A stretch of DNA of 64,000 nucleotides from NCBI GenBank assembly GCA_044772875.1, contig CP173058.1, positions 2,294,001 through 2,358,000 of the forward strand, given 5' to 3'. The translations under genes were made by a program, and so were the position numbers. The notes beneath the pieces were generated by a model, which saw nothing but the letters and a program-made list of their open reading frames with translations, was not told the DNA's origin and made no database searches. Source of the stretch: Morganella morganii_D (GTDB lineage Bacteria > Pseudomonadota > Gammaproteobacteria > Enterobacterales > Enterobacteriaceae). Shown in pieces: positions 8,338 to 18,625 of the stretch (its first letter is position 1; the number at the start of each line of letters is the position of its first letter).

Positions 8338-11300
8338 TTAAATATTTACCGGACATTTGAAGTTCTTCAGCATTTTATTAACCGGCTTTCCTTTATAATT
8401 TAATCCGTTGATATTTATACTGACCTTCTGATCACCCAGCCGGTAAATCAGTGTCTGTTTAGCCGCTGATGTATTTTTTTGTTCGTTCGCCATATCCATC
8501 CAGTGCAGCAGCGCCCACTCCCCCATCAGCACCCGTTCTTCAGTGCTTTCCGAATTATCTGCGGAAACAGCATTCATCGTAATTGTATTTTCAGTATCCT
8601 GCTCCGGCCATTTAAATACCTTAGGCCAGACCGGCCCGTGTTTATAGGTCAGCGCTGTTCCGTTAATATTAATACCAAACTGCAAAATCCGCGGCGACAA
8701 TCCCGGGATACTTGCGGTAAAACTGAAAGAAACATTCTCACTCATCCCGTTACGAAAAAAAGCTTTCTTGATCTCCCGGGCCTGTTCGAAAAAACGCAGC
8801 ACCTCCCGGTCTTCATTTCCGCGTAAATCTTCCCGTTTATAGCGCCATGGTGACACGCTGGTATCCACCAGCTTTTCCAGGTTCTCTTTATAGTAAGAAT
8901 CCACTATACCGTTAGGCCCGAAGAAAACTTCGAATTCCTCAAGGCTGACTTCCTCTTCACTGTCCGCAAAGGGATAGCTGCCCTGAAAAGAGGCGACACA
9001 CATGTCGCCTAATTCCATTTTAACTGCTTCATTAGTTTGCAGTGTGAACTGCTGACTGAGCTTTACGGATATTCCTCCCAGCAGCGGCATAATGATCGCT
9101 TTGAGCGGTGCCGGCCAGAGCCGCGATTCCGCTTTCAGGCGTTTTTCCGCTTCTGACGGGTAAGGCAGCGCACTGCCGTCCTCCATCGCCGATTCGGTAA
9201 TCACCAGGTAGTTATACTGATCCCCCAGCATACTTATGATTTTATTCAGTCCGTTATCCGCGCCCTGTCCGGCCTGTATCCTCCGGTTCCCGGGCTGCGG
9301 CGATGTATCCAGATTGATTAAGCGGTGCAGTGCCGAGAAACGGCGATCCACATTGTCATACAGGATTTTTGTTTCCCGCTGTGACAGCGCATCCTTAACA
9401 GTCTGAATATCTTTCAGGTTACGGGTGACCGATCCCATACGCCCGGTTGTCAGGTTCCGCCCTGCCTGGGTTTTGGAAAGATCCGGCAATTCCGATTCCT
9501 GTTTGGCAAAGTCAATAGATAACGCCGTTTCATGACCGATCTGCGTAATCATATCAATCAGCGGTGAATCCGGCGCACTGAGGATTTGCAAAGCGTACAT
9601 ATCAAATGTTGTATCGTTTCCCACGGCCGCATCCGGCACGATTTTCTTCAGCTGAATGCCGTTGAGGAACTGATTCCAGACTGATACATACTCCTGAAGA
9701 TACAGTTTCAGAACCGCTTCTTCTGTCTCCGTCATATAAAAGCCGTCCAGTTGTTTAATATCAACTTTACGCCCTTTACTTTCAATTTTTTGCCCCGTGA
9801 TCCAGCTGTCTTCACTCCGGATATTCTTCACGTACTCCGTCAGTTTTTTTTTAAAAACCTGATGATACCCGGCATTGGTAAAAATGCCGGGAATACCGTT
9901 CAGTGCCAGTGATTCATCACTGATTTCCAGAATACTGCCCAGCTGTTCACCGGCCAGCTTGTTCAGTGTTATATTTTCAGGCGCCTCCGTCATCGCCTGT
10001 TCTTTAACTTTCTGGTACAGGCGAGAGGCTAGCGGCTTTTTTTGCAGAACCACGCGCGCGGCGGCCACAAGGCGGTCATTAATTTCAGGGTTGTACCGGC
10101 TCCACTGCGGATTGTTGAACAACTCCTCCAGATGAGAAACAAAGACGATGGTCTGACCGTAGTTTTCGATCATCCGGTTTGCCTGTGCTTCTTCCGTCAG
10201 CGTTTTAATCAGGTAATCTTTATCAAATTTCCCTTCACCATGCAGCATCAGATATGTTTTCAGCTTGTCGTAAATGACATCTGAATCATCTGCGGTCACT
10301 GCATCAAGCAGGGATTTTTCGGCCATCCGCTCAAGTGAGAACAGCATCCAGCGTTGCAGAAAATACTGATAAATCCTGTCTGATTCCTCACGAAGGTCAA
10401 AACCGACATACAGGCCGTAACGATAAGACAGACGCGGATCTTTAAAGTCAAACACGCCCAGCACCGGTATATCCTGAGTCAGTGAGAGCATCTTCGCCAG
10501 CAGGCCGTCACTGTTATTATCCAGATACTCATCCAGCATCGTGGATACCTGCTCCACTTTCACGGTTGCATCATCCAGATAGTTGCGGTTGTTATGATAA
10601 CTGGTCACCAGTGCATAACAGAGCCAGACAGTCAGCAGAATTGTCAGCAGGTGACCGGCCAGTGTCTGGAAACGGTACTTGGCAGTCAGCGCCAGGTTGT
10701 AACGCACCAGGTTGCGATCACGGATAAAGTTCTCAAACAGCTGCTTCAGGAAGAAATGCTTACCGTTGACGGTTTCCTGAACCAGGCGATCTTCCGTATC
10801 TTCCGCTTTATCAGTAACCACATCCCCCAGGCTGTTTGCCATATCCCGCCATTTCTGAACAATGGTGTTCGGGTTCAGCAGAGACTGCATGGTTGACTGC
10901 GTGCTGCTGGCGAAATAGATACCGCGTAAAGAAGTAAACTTCTGCGTATCATCATAACGGGACGGCGAGAAGACGTTCTGACCAAACTCGGTGATGGAAT
11001 CCGCCAGTAACCGGAAGTCCTGCGGCAACTGATACATGCGTTTACGCGTGGTGACATCATATTCATCCAGCATACGCGCGGTCATGTCTTTATCGAGGCG
11101 GATCTCCAGCGCAGACAACTCATTGCGCAGCATATCGCGGATCTCGACAATCGCATCAGATTTTTTCTTTTTCTCACCAAACGGCAGGGTAAAGCCCCAG
11201 ATCTGGTCACGCTCTTCCACGGTCAGCGACCGGAAGTATTCATCAAAACCGGACACCATATCCATCTTGGTGATCACCACATACACCGGGAAACGTACCC

Positions 11301-12252
11301 CCAATTCATGGCGCAGCATATCCAGTTGTGTTCTGAATTTTGATGATAATGCGTACAGCTCTTTCTTATCTTTGCCCATCAGGTCAGTAACCGGGATGGT
11401 TACCACCACACCGTTGAGTGATTTCAGCGGGCGGTTTTTCTTAATCGCCTTAACCAGCGCTTCCCATTCACCCGCGTTTTCATCTGCCTCATCAATGTAT
11501 TTACCGGAGGTATCAACAAATATAGCTTCGTTGGTAAACCAGCATTCGCAGTTAGCGGTCGGCGTGCTTTCTCTGGAAACGCGCAGCAATTGTTCCGGTA
11601 ACGGGAATTCCTGACCGGATGACAGAACCGCAGTGGTTTTACCGGCGTCCTTCGGACCCAGCATCATATACCACGGCAGATCATAAACTACTTTTTTCGG
11701 ACGCCAGAAGTGACTCCAGCGGGAGATCTTACTGCCTGTATACGCTACATAACGTGCCGCATTATTGATAACGGCGACAACTTCCCGGTAATGCTCACCG
11801 GCACGGACTGGGTCAATTTTGCTTTTCTTAAAAAAGCGATCCAGCTTTTCCGGGTTGAAACGCAGCATAGAGATCAACAGCCAGACACAGTACAGCAGTG
11901 TCACCAGCGTAATGACCCCGATAACAATCAGGCGGGGTGTGGTTTCCTCAAACGGATAGGACTCACCGAGCAGCAAATAGGGTGAAAATACCCAGAATGT
12001 CACGCAGAGCGTCAGTACCCCCAGCAGAAAACAGGGAACACGGCACCAAAGTCCGATAAATATAACAGCCAGCAGAACAATGAAGATGATCCGCGGTACT
12101 GCATCTTCAAGCGGACGAATCTCACCATAGCCGAATGTCGGTCCCAGGTACCATATGATGGCGGCTGCTAATAAAAAGAAGAGAAATATCAAAAATCTTT
12201 TTAAAAACCGCAGTGCAAATGTTCGATTCCAGAATGACATTTTATAACTCAC
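8338..12252 (-). CDS. tssM: T6SS inner-membrane core protein TssM (IcmF)
   Basis: The 1304-residue protein has three amino-terminal membrane segments (about 19-36, 53-97 and 107-128), a cytosolic NTPase-like domain with Walker A GPKDAGKTT at residues 199-207, and a long periplasmic region ending in a beta-rich domain. TssM, TssL and TssJ form the envelope-spanning complex that docks the baseplate. The frame opens with GTG 12252, whose GTGA overlaps the tssL stop; an ATG at 12240 is an alternative. No lesion is seen. Confidence 0.96.
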   Translation of the reverse strand: MSYKMSFWNRTFALRFLKRFLIFLFFLLAAAIIWYLGPTFGYGEIRPLEDAVPRIIFIVLLAVIFIGLWCRVPCFLLGVLTLCVTFWVFSPYLLLGESYPFEETTPRLIVIGVITLVTLLYCVWLLISMLRFNPEKLDRFFKKSKIDPVRAGEHYREVVAVINNAARYVAYTGSKISRWSHFWRPKKVVYDLPWYMMLGPKDAGKTTAVLSSGQEFPLPEQLLRVSRESTPTANCECWFTNEAIFVDTSGKYIDEADENAGEWEALVKAIKKNRPLKSLNGVVVTIPVTDLMGKDKKELYALSSKFRTQLDMLRHELGVRFPVYVVITKMDMVSGFDEYFRSLTVEERDQIWGFTLPFGEKKKKSDAIVEIRDMLRNELSALEIRLDKDMTARMLDEYDVTTRKRMYQLPQDFRLLADSITEFGQNVFSPSRYDDTQKFTSLRGIYFASSTQSTMQSLLNPNTIVQKWRDMANSLGDVVTDKAEDTEDRLVQETVNGKHFFLKQLFENFIRDRNLVRYNLALTAKYRFQTLAGHLLTILLTVWLCYALVTSYHNNRNYLDDATVKVEQVSTMLDEYLDNNSDGLLAKMLSLTQDIPVLGVFDFKDPRLSYRYGLYVGFDLREESDRIYQYFLQRWMLFSLERMAEKSLLDAVTADDSDVIYDKLKTYLMLHGEGKFDKDYLIKTLTEEAQANRMIENYGQTIVFVSHLEELFNNPQWSRYNPEINDRLVAAARVVLQKKPLASRLYQKVKEQAMTEAPENITLNKLAGEQLGSILEISDESLALNGIPGIFTNAGYHQVFKKKLTEYVKNIRSEDSWITGQKIESKGRKVDIKQLDGFYMTETEEAVLKLYLQEYVSVWNQFLNGIQLKKIVPDAAVGNDTTFDMYALQILSAPDSPLIDMITQIGHETALSIDFAKQESELPDLSKTQAGRNLTTGRMGSVTRNLKDIQTVKDALSQRETKILYDNVDRRFSALHRLINLDTSPQPGNRRIQAGQGADNGLNKIISMLGDQYNYLVITESAMEDGSALPYPSEAEKRLKAESRLWPAPLKAIIMPLLGGISVKLSQQFTLQTNEAVKMELGDMCVASFQGSYPFADSEEEVSLEEFEVFFGPNGIVDSYYKENLEKLVDTSVSPWRYKREDLRGNEDREVLRFFEQAREIKKAFFRNGMSENVSFSFTASIPGLSPRILQFGININGTALTYKHGPVWPKVFKWPEQDTENTITMNAVSADNSESTEERVLMGEWALLHWMDMANEQKNTSAAKQTLIYRLGDQKVSININGLNYKGKPVNKMLKNFKCPVNI

Positions 12253-13631
12253 AGATAGGTAACATAAACGACAACGCGACGGTTAAGCGCACGCCCTTGT
12301 TCATCTTTATTACTGCTGATCGGTTGTGAAGCTCCCACGCCTTTTGTCTCAATACCCTGCGCCGGGATCCCTGATTTCACAAAGAAGTCCCCCACAGATT
12401 CAGCACGTTTCAGCGAGAGCTCCTCGTTACTGGCAAACTTAGCCCGTCCTATAGGCACATTATCCGTGTGCCCGGTAATAACCACCTTACCGTCAACACG
12501 CTTCACTTCATCAGCCACACGGGTGAGGATTTTGTCCATTTCAGGTTTGACTTCTTTTCGTCCGGAAAGGAACATTGCATCACCCCGGAACGTCACAATA
12601 CTTTGCGGACCGGTTTCATCCACCTCAACCAGACCTTTGGCAATTTCATCCTTGAGCAGAATAGCCAGACGCAACCGTGGTACACTGACCGCCAGCTGGG
12701 TATGTTTCAGATCGCCGCGTTTCAGTGACGCCGCCCGGTCGTTAAATTCCCCGAGGTCAACGGATAGCCAGTATTTAAAGACGGAGAACAGACTAATCAG
12801 AATAAACGCTGAGATAATCAGTGAAATACGAACCGGCAGATAAATCCGGCGCACTTCATGATCTTCCTGGGTCACTGTCGCATTCGGCGATAATGCTGCC
12901 GGCACAGAGTCACGGGTACTCTGCTGTAACGACAGCAGACGCTGGCGGATTTTATTCAGCTGGCGATCACCGTTTTCGATAATACTGTAACGACCTTCAA
13001 ACCCGAGGCCGAGAATACGGGACAGAATGTCCAGCACATCGGTATATTCCTGCGGGTTCATGGACAAACGGCCGATCAGCAGGAAGAATTTGTTCCCCCC
13101 GTCGTTATCCCCTTCAAAGTGGTTCAGCAGGTTACTCTGCGACCAGCCGGAAGCCAGCCCCCAGGCTTTGGAGTGAATAGATTCATCGATCGCGGTACAA
13201 ATGGCATAACGGATAATTGCCATTTTCTGCCACGGAATACTCACGGCATCACATACCGCAGTAAAAGTGGCAATTTCGTTTTTCAGACTCTTTTTGAGGA
13301 TCTCCACCTGTTTCAGGTCAGAAACCTGCTCAGGCAGTTCACTGAGTGCCCTCAGCAGCGGCTGTACAGCCTCAAGTAACGGATCTTCTGCCCGGCTGAC
13401 ACGCTGGATCCGAGCCTGGATACTTTCACTTTTAATAGCAAGATCACGGTAATCAATTTCGTCATTGCCCAGCGGATCACTGTCCAGCGGCGCAAAGAAA
13501 CTGCCGTCATCATGCAGAAATGCCCCCATTGACTGGGGGGATTGCTCTTCCTGATGATCCGTTAATGCGCCGTCAGGACCTTTTTTGTCCTGATCGTCAT
13601 CATTACCGTAATTGTCATTGAACAGGTTCAT
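12249..13631 (-). CDS. tssL: T6SS TssL (DotU) fused to an OmpA-like peptidoglycan-binding domain
   Basis: From ATG 13631 (one base shared with the tssK stop, GAGGG upstream) the protein is 460 residues. A DotU/IcmH cytosolic domain (AICTAIDESIHSKAWG) is followed by one membrane segment (ISLIISAFILISLFSVF, near 275-292 of this start). The periplasmic OmpA-like domain carries VVITGHTDNVPIG and LNRRVVVYV, the usual peptidoglycan-binding motifs. It anchors the TssJLM complex to the cell wall. A second DotU-like protein and a second OmpA-like protein are encoded in the opposite arm. Confidence 0.95.
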   Translation of the reverse strand: MNLFNDNYGNDDDQDKKGPDGALTDHQEEQSPQSMGAFLHDDGSFFAPLDSDPLGNDEIDYRDLAIKSESIQARIQRVSRAEDPLLEAVQPLLRALSELPEQVSDLKQVEILKKSLKNEIATFTAVCDAVSIPWQKMAIIRYAICTAIDESIHSKAWGLASGWSQSNLLNHFEGDNDGGNKFFLLIGRLSMNPQEYTDVLDILSRILGLGFEGRYSIIENGDRQLNKIRQRLLSLQQSTRDSVPAALSPNATVTQEDHEVRRIYLPVRISLIISAFILISLFSVFKYWLSVDLGEFNDRAASLKRGDLKHTQLAVSVPRLRLAILLKDEIAKGLVEVDETGPQSIVTFRGDAMFLSGRKEVKPEMDKILTRVADEVKRVDGKVVITGHTDNVPIGRAKFASNEELSLKRAESVGDFFVKSGIPAQGIETKGVGASQPISSNKDEQGRALNRRVVVYVTYL

Positions 13632-14977
13632 TAATCCCTCACGCCCCAAAGCTCAAGCCGTATCCCCGGGAAGTCCCCTGCAACGTGAAGGGCAAGAGAA
13701 CCGCTGTTGAGAATATTTTCCCAGTAAGGCCCCTGCTTCATCAGTTCAAAGTACAGATAACCGGAGGTATAAGGTATTTGTCTCGGCGGAACCGGCAGAT
13801 TGCGTAAAATCAGACCCGGCAGGTGAGAACGTACCAGTTCCTGGAGTTTATGCGGCGAGCTGATTTTGGTCTGTGCCACAAACTGATGCTGCATAACATC
13901 CAGCGGCAGCTGCGATGATGCGGCAAGTACCAGGTTGGAGAACCCGCGCAGTTCGCTCGGAATAACCGATGCTGTCCAGACACCATGCTCCTGGCGCACC
14001 AGCGGAATACTCTGACCGGAACGCACCAGCATCTGGTTCAGCAGGCCGTGTACTTCATCCACCAGCGGGCGGATAGAAGCATACAGGTTGGCGTGGTCAT
14101 AGCCCGGCGCCACATTCGGCCGGCGTGTTTTCGCCCGCAGAAATGTGGATAATTCGCCGGCAAACTTAGCCAGTTCCTCATAAATCACAATCGGTGCGGT
14201 TTCCGGGATATGGCGCAGATGGTTTAAGATCGGCTCATATTTGTTGAAGATCTGTAATAACAGATAGTCAACCACTTCCGCACTGGCGCTGGCTTTGCCG
14301 TCACTGGATGCCAGACGGGATGCCAGCATATCCGCCCGCATTTTTACCAGCCCGTTTAAGTGGGTGATCCACTCCATCAGCAGGTAGTTGGCCGCATAAC
14401 CGGTAACCGGCGGGATATGATCCTCAAAATGCAGCAATACACTGCCGTCCGGCTGGATAGCTTTGACTTTCGCCAGAGCAATACCAATCCATGATTCCGT
14501 CATTTCCGTTTCCGGCATCAGACGAAGACGCATACGTGCCAGCTGGATCGGTTTCGGTCCCTGACGCACAGCGTTAGTATCATTAATTTCTTCTTCAAAC
14601 GAGGTGAAACGGGCTAATGAACTGGCATCAAATTCATCAAAAATCGTTTCATCACTGTTATCAAGACGCAGCGGTACAGCCAGATAAATCATCTTTCCGA
14701 GATGCTCGGCTGTAATGGTTAAAGGTTCAGGCTGCTCATCATGGCCCGGGATCCCGAATGGCGTACCATCAGGGAAAACCCCCTGCCCTGAACGTAAGAC
14801 CAGCTTGCCATAAGACAATGCCTCACGATCAATCTCGTATTGTGCAAAACCCCAGAAGAACGGACTAATGGTCGCTGCACGTTTATGAGCAATATATTCA
14901 AAATAACGTTCTTGCTGTTGGAATAGCTGAGGGCGCAGGAACAGTCCCTCACTCCATACGACTTTATTTGTTCTCAC
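13631..14977 (-). CDS. tssK: T6SS baseplate connector TssK
   Basis: The 448-residue protein is full length for TssK, which links the TssEFG baseplate to the TssL/TssM membrane complex. The opening VVWSEGLFLRPQLFQQQERY is characteristic, as is the carboxyl segment LPVPPRQIPYTSGYLYFEL that forms the receptor-binding-like domain. It starts with GTG 14977, three bases after the tssJ stop, and shares one base with tssL. Confidence 0.96.
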   Translation of the reverse strand: MRTNKVVWSEGLFLRPQLFQQQERYFEYIAHKRAATISPFFWGFAQYEIDREALSYGKLVLRSGQGVFPDGTPFGIPGHDEQPEPLTITAEHLGKMIYLAVPLRLDNSDETIFDEFDASSLARFTSFEEEINDTNAVRQGPKPIQLARMRLRLMPETEMTESWIGIALAKVKAIQPDGSVLLHFEDHIPPVTGYAANYLLMEWITHLNGLVKMRADMLASRLASSDGKASASAEVVDYLLLQIFNKYEPILNHLRHIPETAPIVIYEELAKFAGELSTFLRAKTRRPNVAPGYDHANLYASIRPLVDEVHGLLNQMLVRSGQSIPLVRQEHGVWTASVIPSELRGFSNLVLAASSQLPLDVMQHQFVAQTKISSPHKLQELVRSHLPGLILRNLPVPPRQIPYTSGYLYFELMKQGPYWENILNSGSLALHVAGDFPGIRLELWGVRD

Positions 14978-14980
14978 AAC

Positions 14981-15541
14981 TCATCCATTCTCTTTGATTG
15001 ACACAACTGAATTTGAAAATAAGACTTTAATTTCATGTTCAGGCTCGGTAAATAAAATATACTTTTCAGTCCATGTTGCGCCGCGCAAATTTGATAACGG
15101 ATATACGGCGCTCCATTTGGCGTTACTGATATCTTTGTAAGCTGCAATCACCCCGATATAGGGAAATTCCGAATTAACCTTGTAATCGATAACTTTTGTC
15201 TCACCCGGCCTGATAATATATTCCATAATAAGCATTTCATTTTCAGGATTAGGTTTGTTTTTATATAAATACGTTAAATAATCCGTACTTAAAAACGATT
15301 GTTTAGATTTAACAGCATAAACAAATATGTTTAGTGGTGATGGCAATTGGTTTTTACTTTTATTAATTTCAGCGCTGGCCACTAAACTAATCTTTAGTTC
15401 TGATGCGGAGTCAGCTTCAGACGGGGTTGATTTTGAAGTACTGAAAAAACTGCCCCCTGTAATCAGAAAGGATATTACCAGGACACACAGGATATTCGTT
15501 ACCTTAAATAGGGTATGTTTTTTTTCTGTATTATTGGACAT
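14981..15541 (-). CDS. tssJ: TssJ-like T6SS protein lacking the lipobox cysteine
   Basis: The 186-residue protein matches TssJ in its body: ASAEINKSKNQLPSPLNIF, FLSTDYLTYLY and the later FPYIGVIAAYKD. TssJ is normally an outer-membrane lipoprotein that holds TssM. Here a 17-residue polar head precedes a hydrophobic segment (LCVLVISFLITGG), and the residue expected to be the lipidated Cys is Gly (GGC; TGC would be one base away). The only Cys lies inside the hydrophobic core without a lipobox around it. The protein is therefore probably anchored by an uncleaved segment, cleaved by signal peptidase I, or impaired. Position just before tssK supports the call. Confidence 0.82.
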   Translation of the reverse strand: MSNNTEKKHTLFKVTNILCVLVISFLITGGSFFSTSKSTPSEADSASELKISLVASAEINKSKNQLPSPLNIFVYAVKSKQSFLSTDYLTYLYKNKPNPENEMLIMEYIIRPGETKVIDYKVNSEFPYIGVIAAYKDISNAKWSAVYPLSNLRGATWTEKYILFTEPEHEIKVLFSNSVVSIKENG

Positions 15542-15663
15542 ATAACCATGCCTGGCATTATGAAAATGCTTATATGTATAAACAACTAAGATTAATTAAT
15601 AATATTGTCCGCCATCGTAAATTGCAAACAATTAAATATGTATAAAAATGATTGTCGGGGATA

Positions 15664-15695
15664 AAAACCTGCTGTCCTGAAACAGCAGGTTTTAT
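15664..15695 (-). terminator. Terminator after hcp
   Basis: Downstream of hcp an inverted repeat (AACCTGCTGT with ACAGCAGGTT) is followed on the minus strand by a T run. It probably ends most hcp transcripts and lets Hcp be made in excess of the distal tssJ-tssE genes. Confidence 0.85.
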
Positions 15696-15712
15696 TCCAA
15701 CATAAAATGTTA

Positions 15713-16198
15713 TCAGCTGATCAGGTTAGCTTTAACATCGTAGGTAGCTGCGATAGTACCTGCTTTGTTACCTTCAGCATTCTGGATAACATATTCCTGA
15801 GTCATCTTAGTGAAGGAGAATTTAACCACTTCACGCGGACGGCTCTCGTCTTCGATAGAACCCTGCATTGCAACATCAGTGATGATAACATCAGCAAATT
15901 TGATGATCAGATATTCCAGCGGAGTACCACCCGCTTTACGGACAGTAAACTGGATATCTTTGATGTGTTTACCAGATAAGCAGTAGCTCAGCAGGTTCGG
16001 ACTTGCTTTATCGGTATAGTGAACAAATGTGAAATCTTCCACAGTTGCTTTACCGGAACCACCACCTGAACCACTGTGCATGTTGGACTGCTGGTTTACA
16101 CCCCAGCGCCATGACAGAACTTCAATTTCATCCTTGTGTGCGTGATCCAGTGCTTCACCATCGATGCCTGCGATTCTTAAAAACATATCTTGAGCCAT
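15713..16198 (-). CDS. hcp: T6SS inner-tube protein Hcp (TssD)
   Basis: The 161-residue protein is a standard Hcp: it opens MAQDMFLRIAGIDGEALDHA and contains EVLSWRWGVNQ and the TKMTQEYVIQNA strand. Hexameric rings stack into the tube that is fired with VgrG and PAAR. There is no effector extension. It is separated from tssC by about 170 bases and followed by a strong terminator, consistent with high, separately tuned expression. Confidence 0.97.
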   Translation of the reverse strand: MAQDMFLRIAGIDGEALDHAHKDEIEVLSWRWGVNQQSNMHSGSGGGSGKATVEDFTFVHYTDKASPNLLSYCLSGKHIKDIQFTVRKAGGTPLEYLIIKFADVIITDVAMQGSIEDESRPREVVKFSFTKMTQEYVIQNAEGNKAGTIAATYDVKANLIS

Positions 16199-16367
16199 CT
16201 GTATTTCCTCTTATTAATGCATTAATCAAATTACTTTGACAGGTAACCACACCCTGTGGTTACCACTTTTGTTATGCCGGATACCGAACCTGCTATCCTT
16301 ATGGTTCTCACCGGCAATGAACTGCTATTCCCTTTGTGAAGCGAGAGAATATTGTTTCAGGACGCGA

Positions 16368-17873
16368 TTACGCTGCACCTTTCAGTGAAGGTAATTTAGC
16401 GACCATACGTAAAGAAACAGTCAGACCTTCCAGCTGGAAGTGCGGACGCAGGAAGAATTTCGCCTGGTAGTAACCCGGGTTCCCTTCCACATCCTCAACC
16501 ACCACCTCTGCGGCAGCCAGCGGACGGCGTGCTTTTGTTTCCTGAGAAGAGTTAGCCGGATCCCCGTCAACGTAGTTCATCAGCCAGTCGTTCAGCCATT
16601 TCTGCATGTCATCACGCTCTTTGAATGAACCGATCTTGTCACGGACGATACATTTCAGATAATGCGCGAAACGGGAGCAGGCGAACATGTACGGCAGACG
16701 TGCTGACAGGTTGGCGTTAGCCGTTGCATCCGGATCATAGTATTCCGCAGGTTTCTGCAGGGACTGAGCTCCGATAAATGCAGCATAGTCTGTGTTTTTA
16801 CGGTGAATTAACGGAATGAAACCGTTTTTGGACAGTTCCGCTTCACGGCGGTCAGAAATCGCAATTTCTGTCGGACATTTCATGTCCACGCCGCCGTCAT
16901 CGCTCGGGAAGGTATGGCAAGGCAGGTTTTCAACCACACCACCACTTTCCACGCCGCGGATAAGCGTACACCAGCCAAAATGCTTGAATGAGCGGTTGAT
17001 GTTCACAGCCATTGCATACGCGGCGTTTGACCATGCGTATTTGCTGTGATCGGAACCGTCAGTGGTTTCTTCAAAATCAAACTCGTCAACCGGGTTAGTA
17101 CGGATACCGTAAGGCAAACGTGCCAGGAAGCGCGGCATCGCCAGACCGATATAACGGGCGTCGTCAGACTGGCGCAGTGAGTTCCATGCTGCGTATTCCA
17201 GGTTCTGGGTAAAGATTTTGGTCAGGTCACGCGGGTTGGACAACTCCTGCCAGGAATCCATCTGCATAACAGACGGTGATGCACCGGTGATAAACGGTAC
17301 GTGAGCAGAAGCAGCTACTTTCGCGATAGAACCCAGCAGATCAACATCCGGCGGTGTATGATCAAAATAGTAGTCAGCAACCAGGCAGCCGTATGGTTCG
17401 CCACCTAACTGGCCATATTCTTCTTCATAAACCTGTTTGAACAGCGGGCTTTGATCCCATGCCACGCCTTTATAGCGTTTCATGTTACGACGCAGTTCAT
17501 CCTTGGAGATATCCATGAAACGTAATTTCAGTTTCTCGTCAGTCTCGGTGTTATTGACCAGATAATGCAGGCCGCGCCATGCACTTTCCAGCTGCTGAAA
17601 CTCTTTGTGATGCAGGATCAGGTTAATCTGTTCTGACATCTTCAGATCGATTTCCGCAATAATTGACTCGATATTTTTATACGCGTCATAGGAAATCGTA
17701 ATTGAATTGGCCAGAGCCTGTTCAGCCAGTGTTTTAACTGCGTTTTGAACCGCCGTTTTTGACTGTTCAGTTTTCGATTTAAATTCCTGCGCAAGCAGGG
17801 AACTGAAATCACTTTGTTCCTGCGTCTGCGTCGCTTTCGCGCCCGCATTTTTCTGAGTATTTTGAGCTAACAT
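16368..17873 (-). CDS. tssC: T6SS sheath large subunit TssC (VipB)
   Basis: The 501-residue protein is a full-length TssC with hallmark stretches QQLESAWRGLHYLV (about residues 92-105), GEPYGCLVADYYFD, RFLARLPYG and the final YYQAKFFLRPHFQLEGL. TssB and TssC form the contractile sheath around the Hcp tube. It follows tssB by 20 bases. Confidence 0.97.
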   Translation of the reverse strand: MLAQNTQKNAGAKATQTQEQSDFSSLLAQEFKSKTEQSKTAVQNAVKTLAEQALANSITISYDAYKNIESIIAEIDLKMSEQINLILHHKEFQQLESAWRGLHYLVNNTETDEKLKLRFMDISKDELRRNMKRYKGVAWDQSPLFKQVYEEEYGQLGGEPYGCLVADYYFDHTPPDVDLLGSIAKVAASAHVPFITGASPSVMQMDSWQELSNPRDLTKIFTQNLEYAAWNSLRQSDDARYIGLAMPRFLARLPYGIRTNPVDEFDFEETTDGSDHSKYAWSNAAYAMAVNINRSFKHFGWCTLIRGVESGGVVENLPCHTFPSDDGGVDMKCPTEIAISDRREAELSKNGFIPLIHRKNTDYAAFIGAQSLQKPAEYYDPDATANANLSARLPYMFACSRFAHYLKCIVRDKIGSFKERDDMQKWLNDWLMNYVDGDPANSSQETKARRPLAAAEVVVEDVEGNPGYYQAKFFLRPHFQLEGLTVSLRMVAKLPSLKGAA

Positions 17874-17893
17874 ATCTCTGTCACCTACAATTC

Positions 17894-18427
17894 TTAATCG
17901 TCCTGAGACGGATCTGAAACTTTGTCTTCACGCTTAGGTGCAGACGCCAGGGTTTTCAGCAGTTCTTTATCCTGCAGAATTTGCATGATCAGACCTTCCG
18001 CCCCTGCTTTACCATCCATGTAGGTTTGCAGGTTAGTTAACTGAGTGCGTGCTTCCAGCAGCTCAGCCAGTGGCTCGATTTTGCGGGCAATAGCATCCGG
18101 AGCAAAATCATCCATGCTTTCAAACGTGATATCGACCATCAGTTGACCGTCACCGGTTAAGGTATTTGGTACAGCAAAAGCCACGCGCGGCTTCATACCC
18201 TTCATGCGGTCATCGAAATTATCAATATCGATGCTCAGGAATTTTCTGTCAGTAACAGGCGGAAGCGGCTCCAGTGGCTTACCGGATAAATCCGCTAAGA
18301 CACCCATTACAAATGGCAACTCGATTTTTTTCTCACTACCGTAAATCTCGACATCATATTCAATCTGCACGCGGGGGGCGCGGTTTCTTGCTATGAACTT
18401 CTGAGCACTACCGTTATTAATTCTCAT
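17894..18427 (-). CDS. tssB: T6SS sheath small subunit TssB (VipA)
   Basis: The 177-residue protein has the TssB signature KFIARNRAPRVQIEYDVE, LPFVMGVLADLSG and VAFAVPNTLTG; its helix is the known ClpV and TagJ docking element in relatives. It is the first T6SS gene after the inserted fimbrial cluster, with a 198-base gap (18428-18625) between it and the minor pilin that may hold its own promoter. Confidence 0.97.
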   Translation of the reverse strand: MRINNGSAQKFIARNRAPRVQIEYDVEIYGSEKKIELPFVMGVLADLSGKPLEPLPPVTDRKFLSIDIDNFDDRMKGMKPRVAFAVPNTLTGDGQLMVDITFESMDDFAPDAIARKIEPLAELLEARTQLTNLQTYMDGKAGAEGLIMQILQDKELLKTLASAPKREDKVSDPSQDD

Positions 18428-18625
18428 ACCGTATTTCTCTTTTTTTGTTTAATTTGATTAGTAAAATTACTAATATTACTTCACTCAAATTAGCCGCTTC
18501 CATTAGCCAAAAATAATATCAGGCTAATGAGTAATGGCGTTATTACATATTAAACATTATTACTGAATATAAACTGAGATAAATCCGCTTCTCGTGAACA
18601 TATTATGTTTATATAAACGTCGCGA

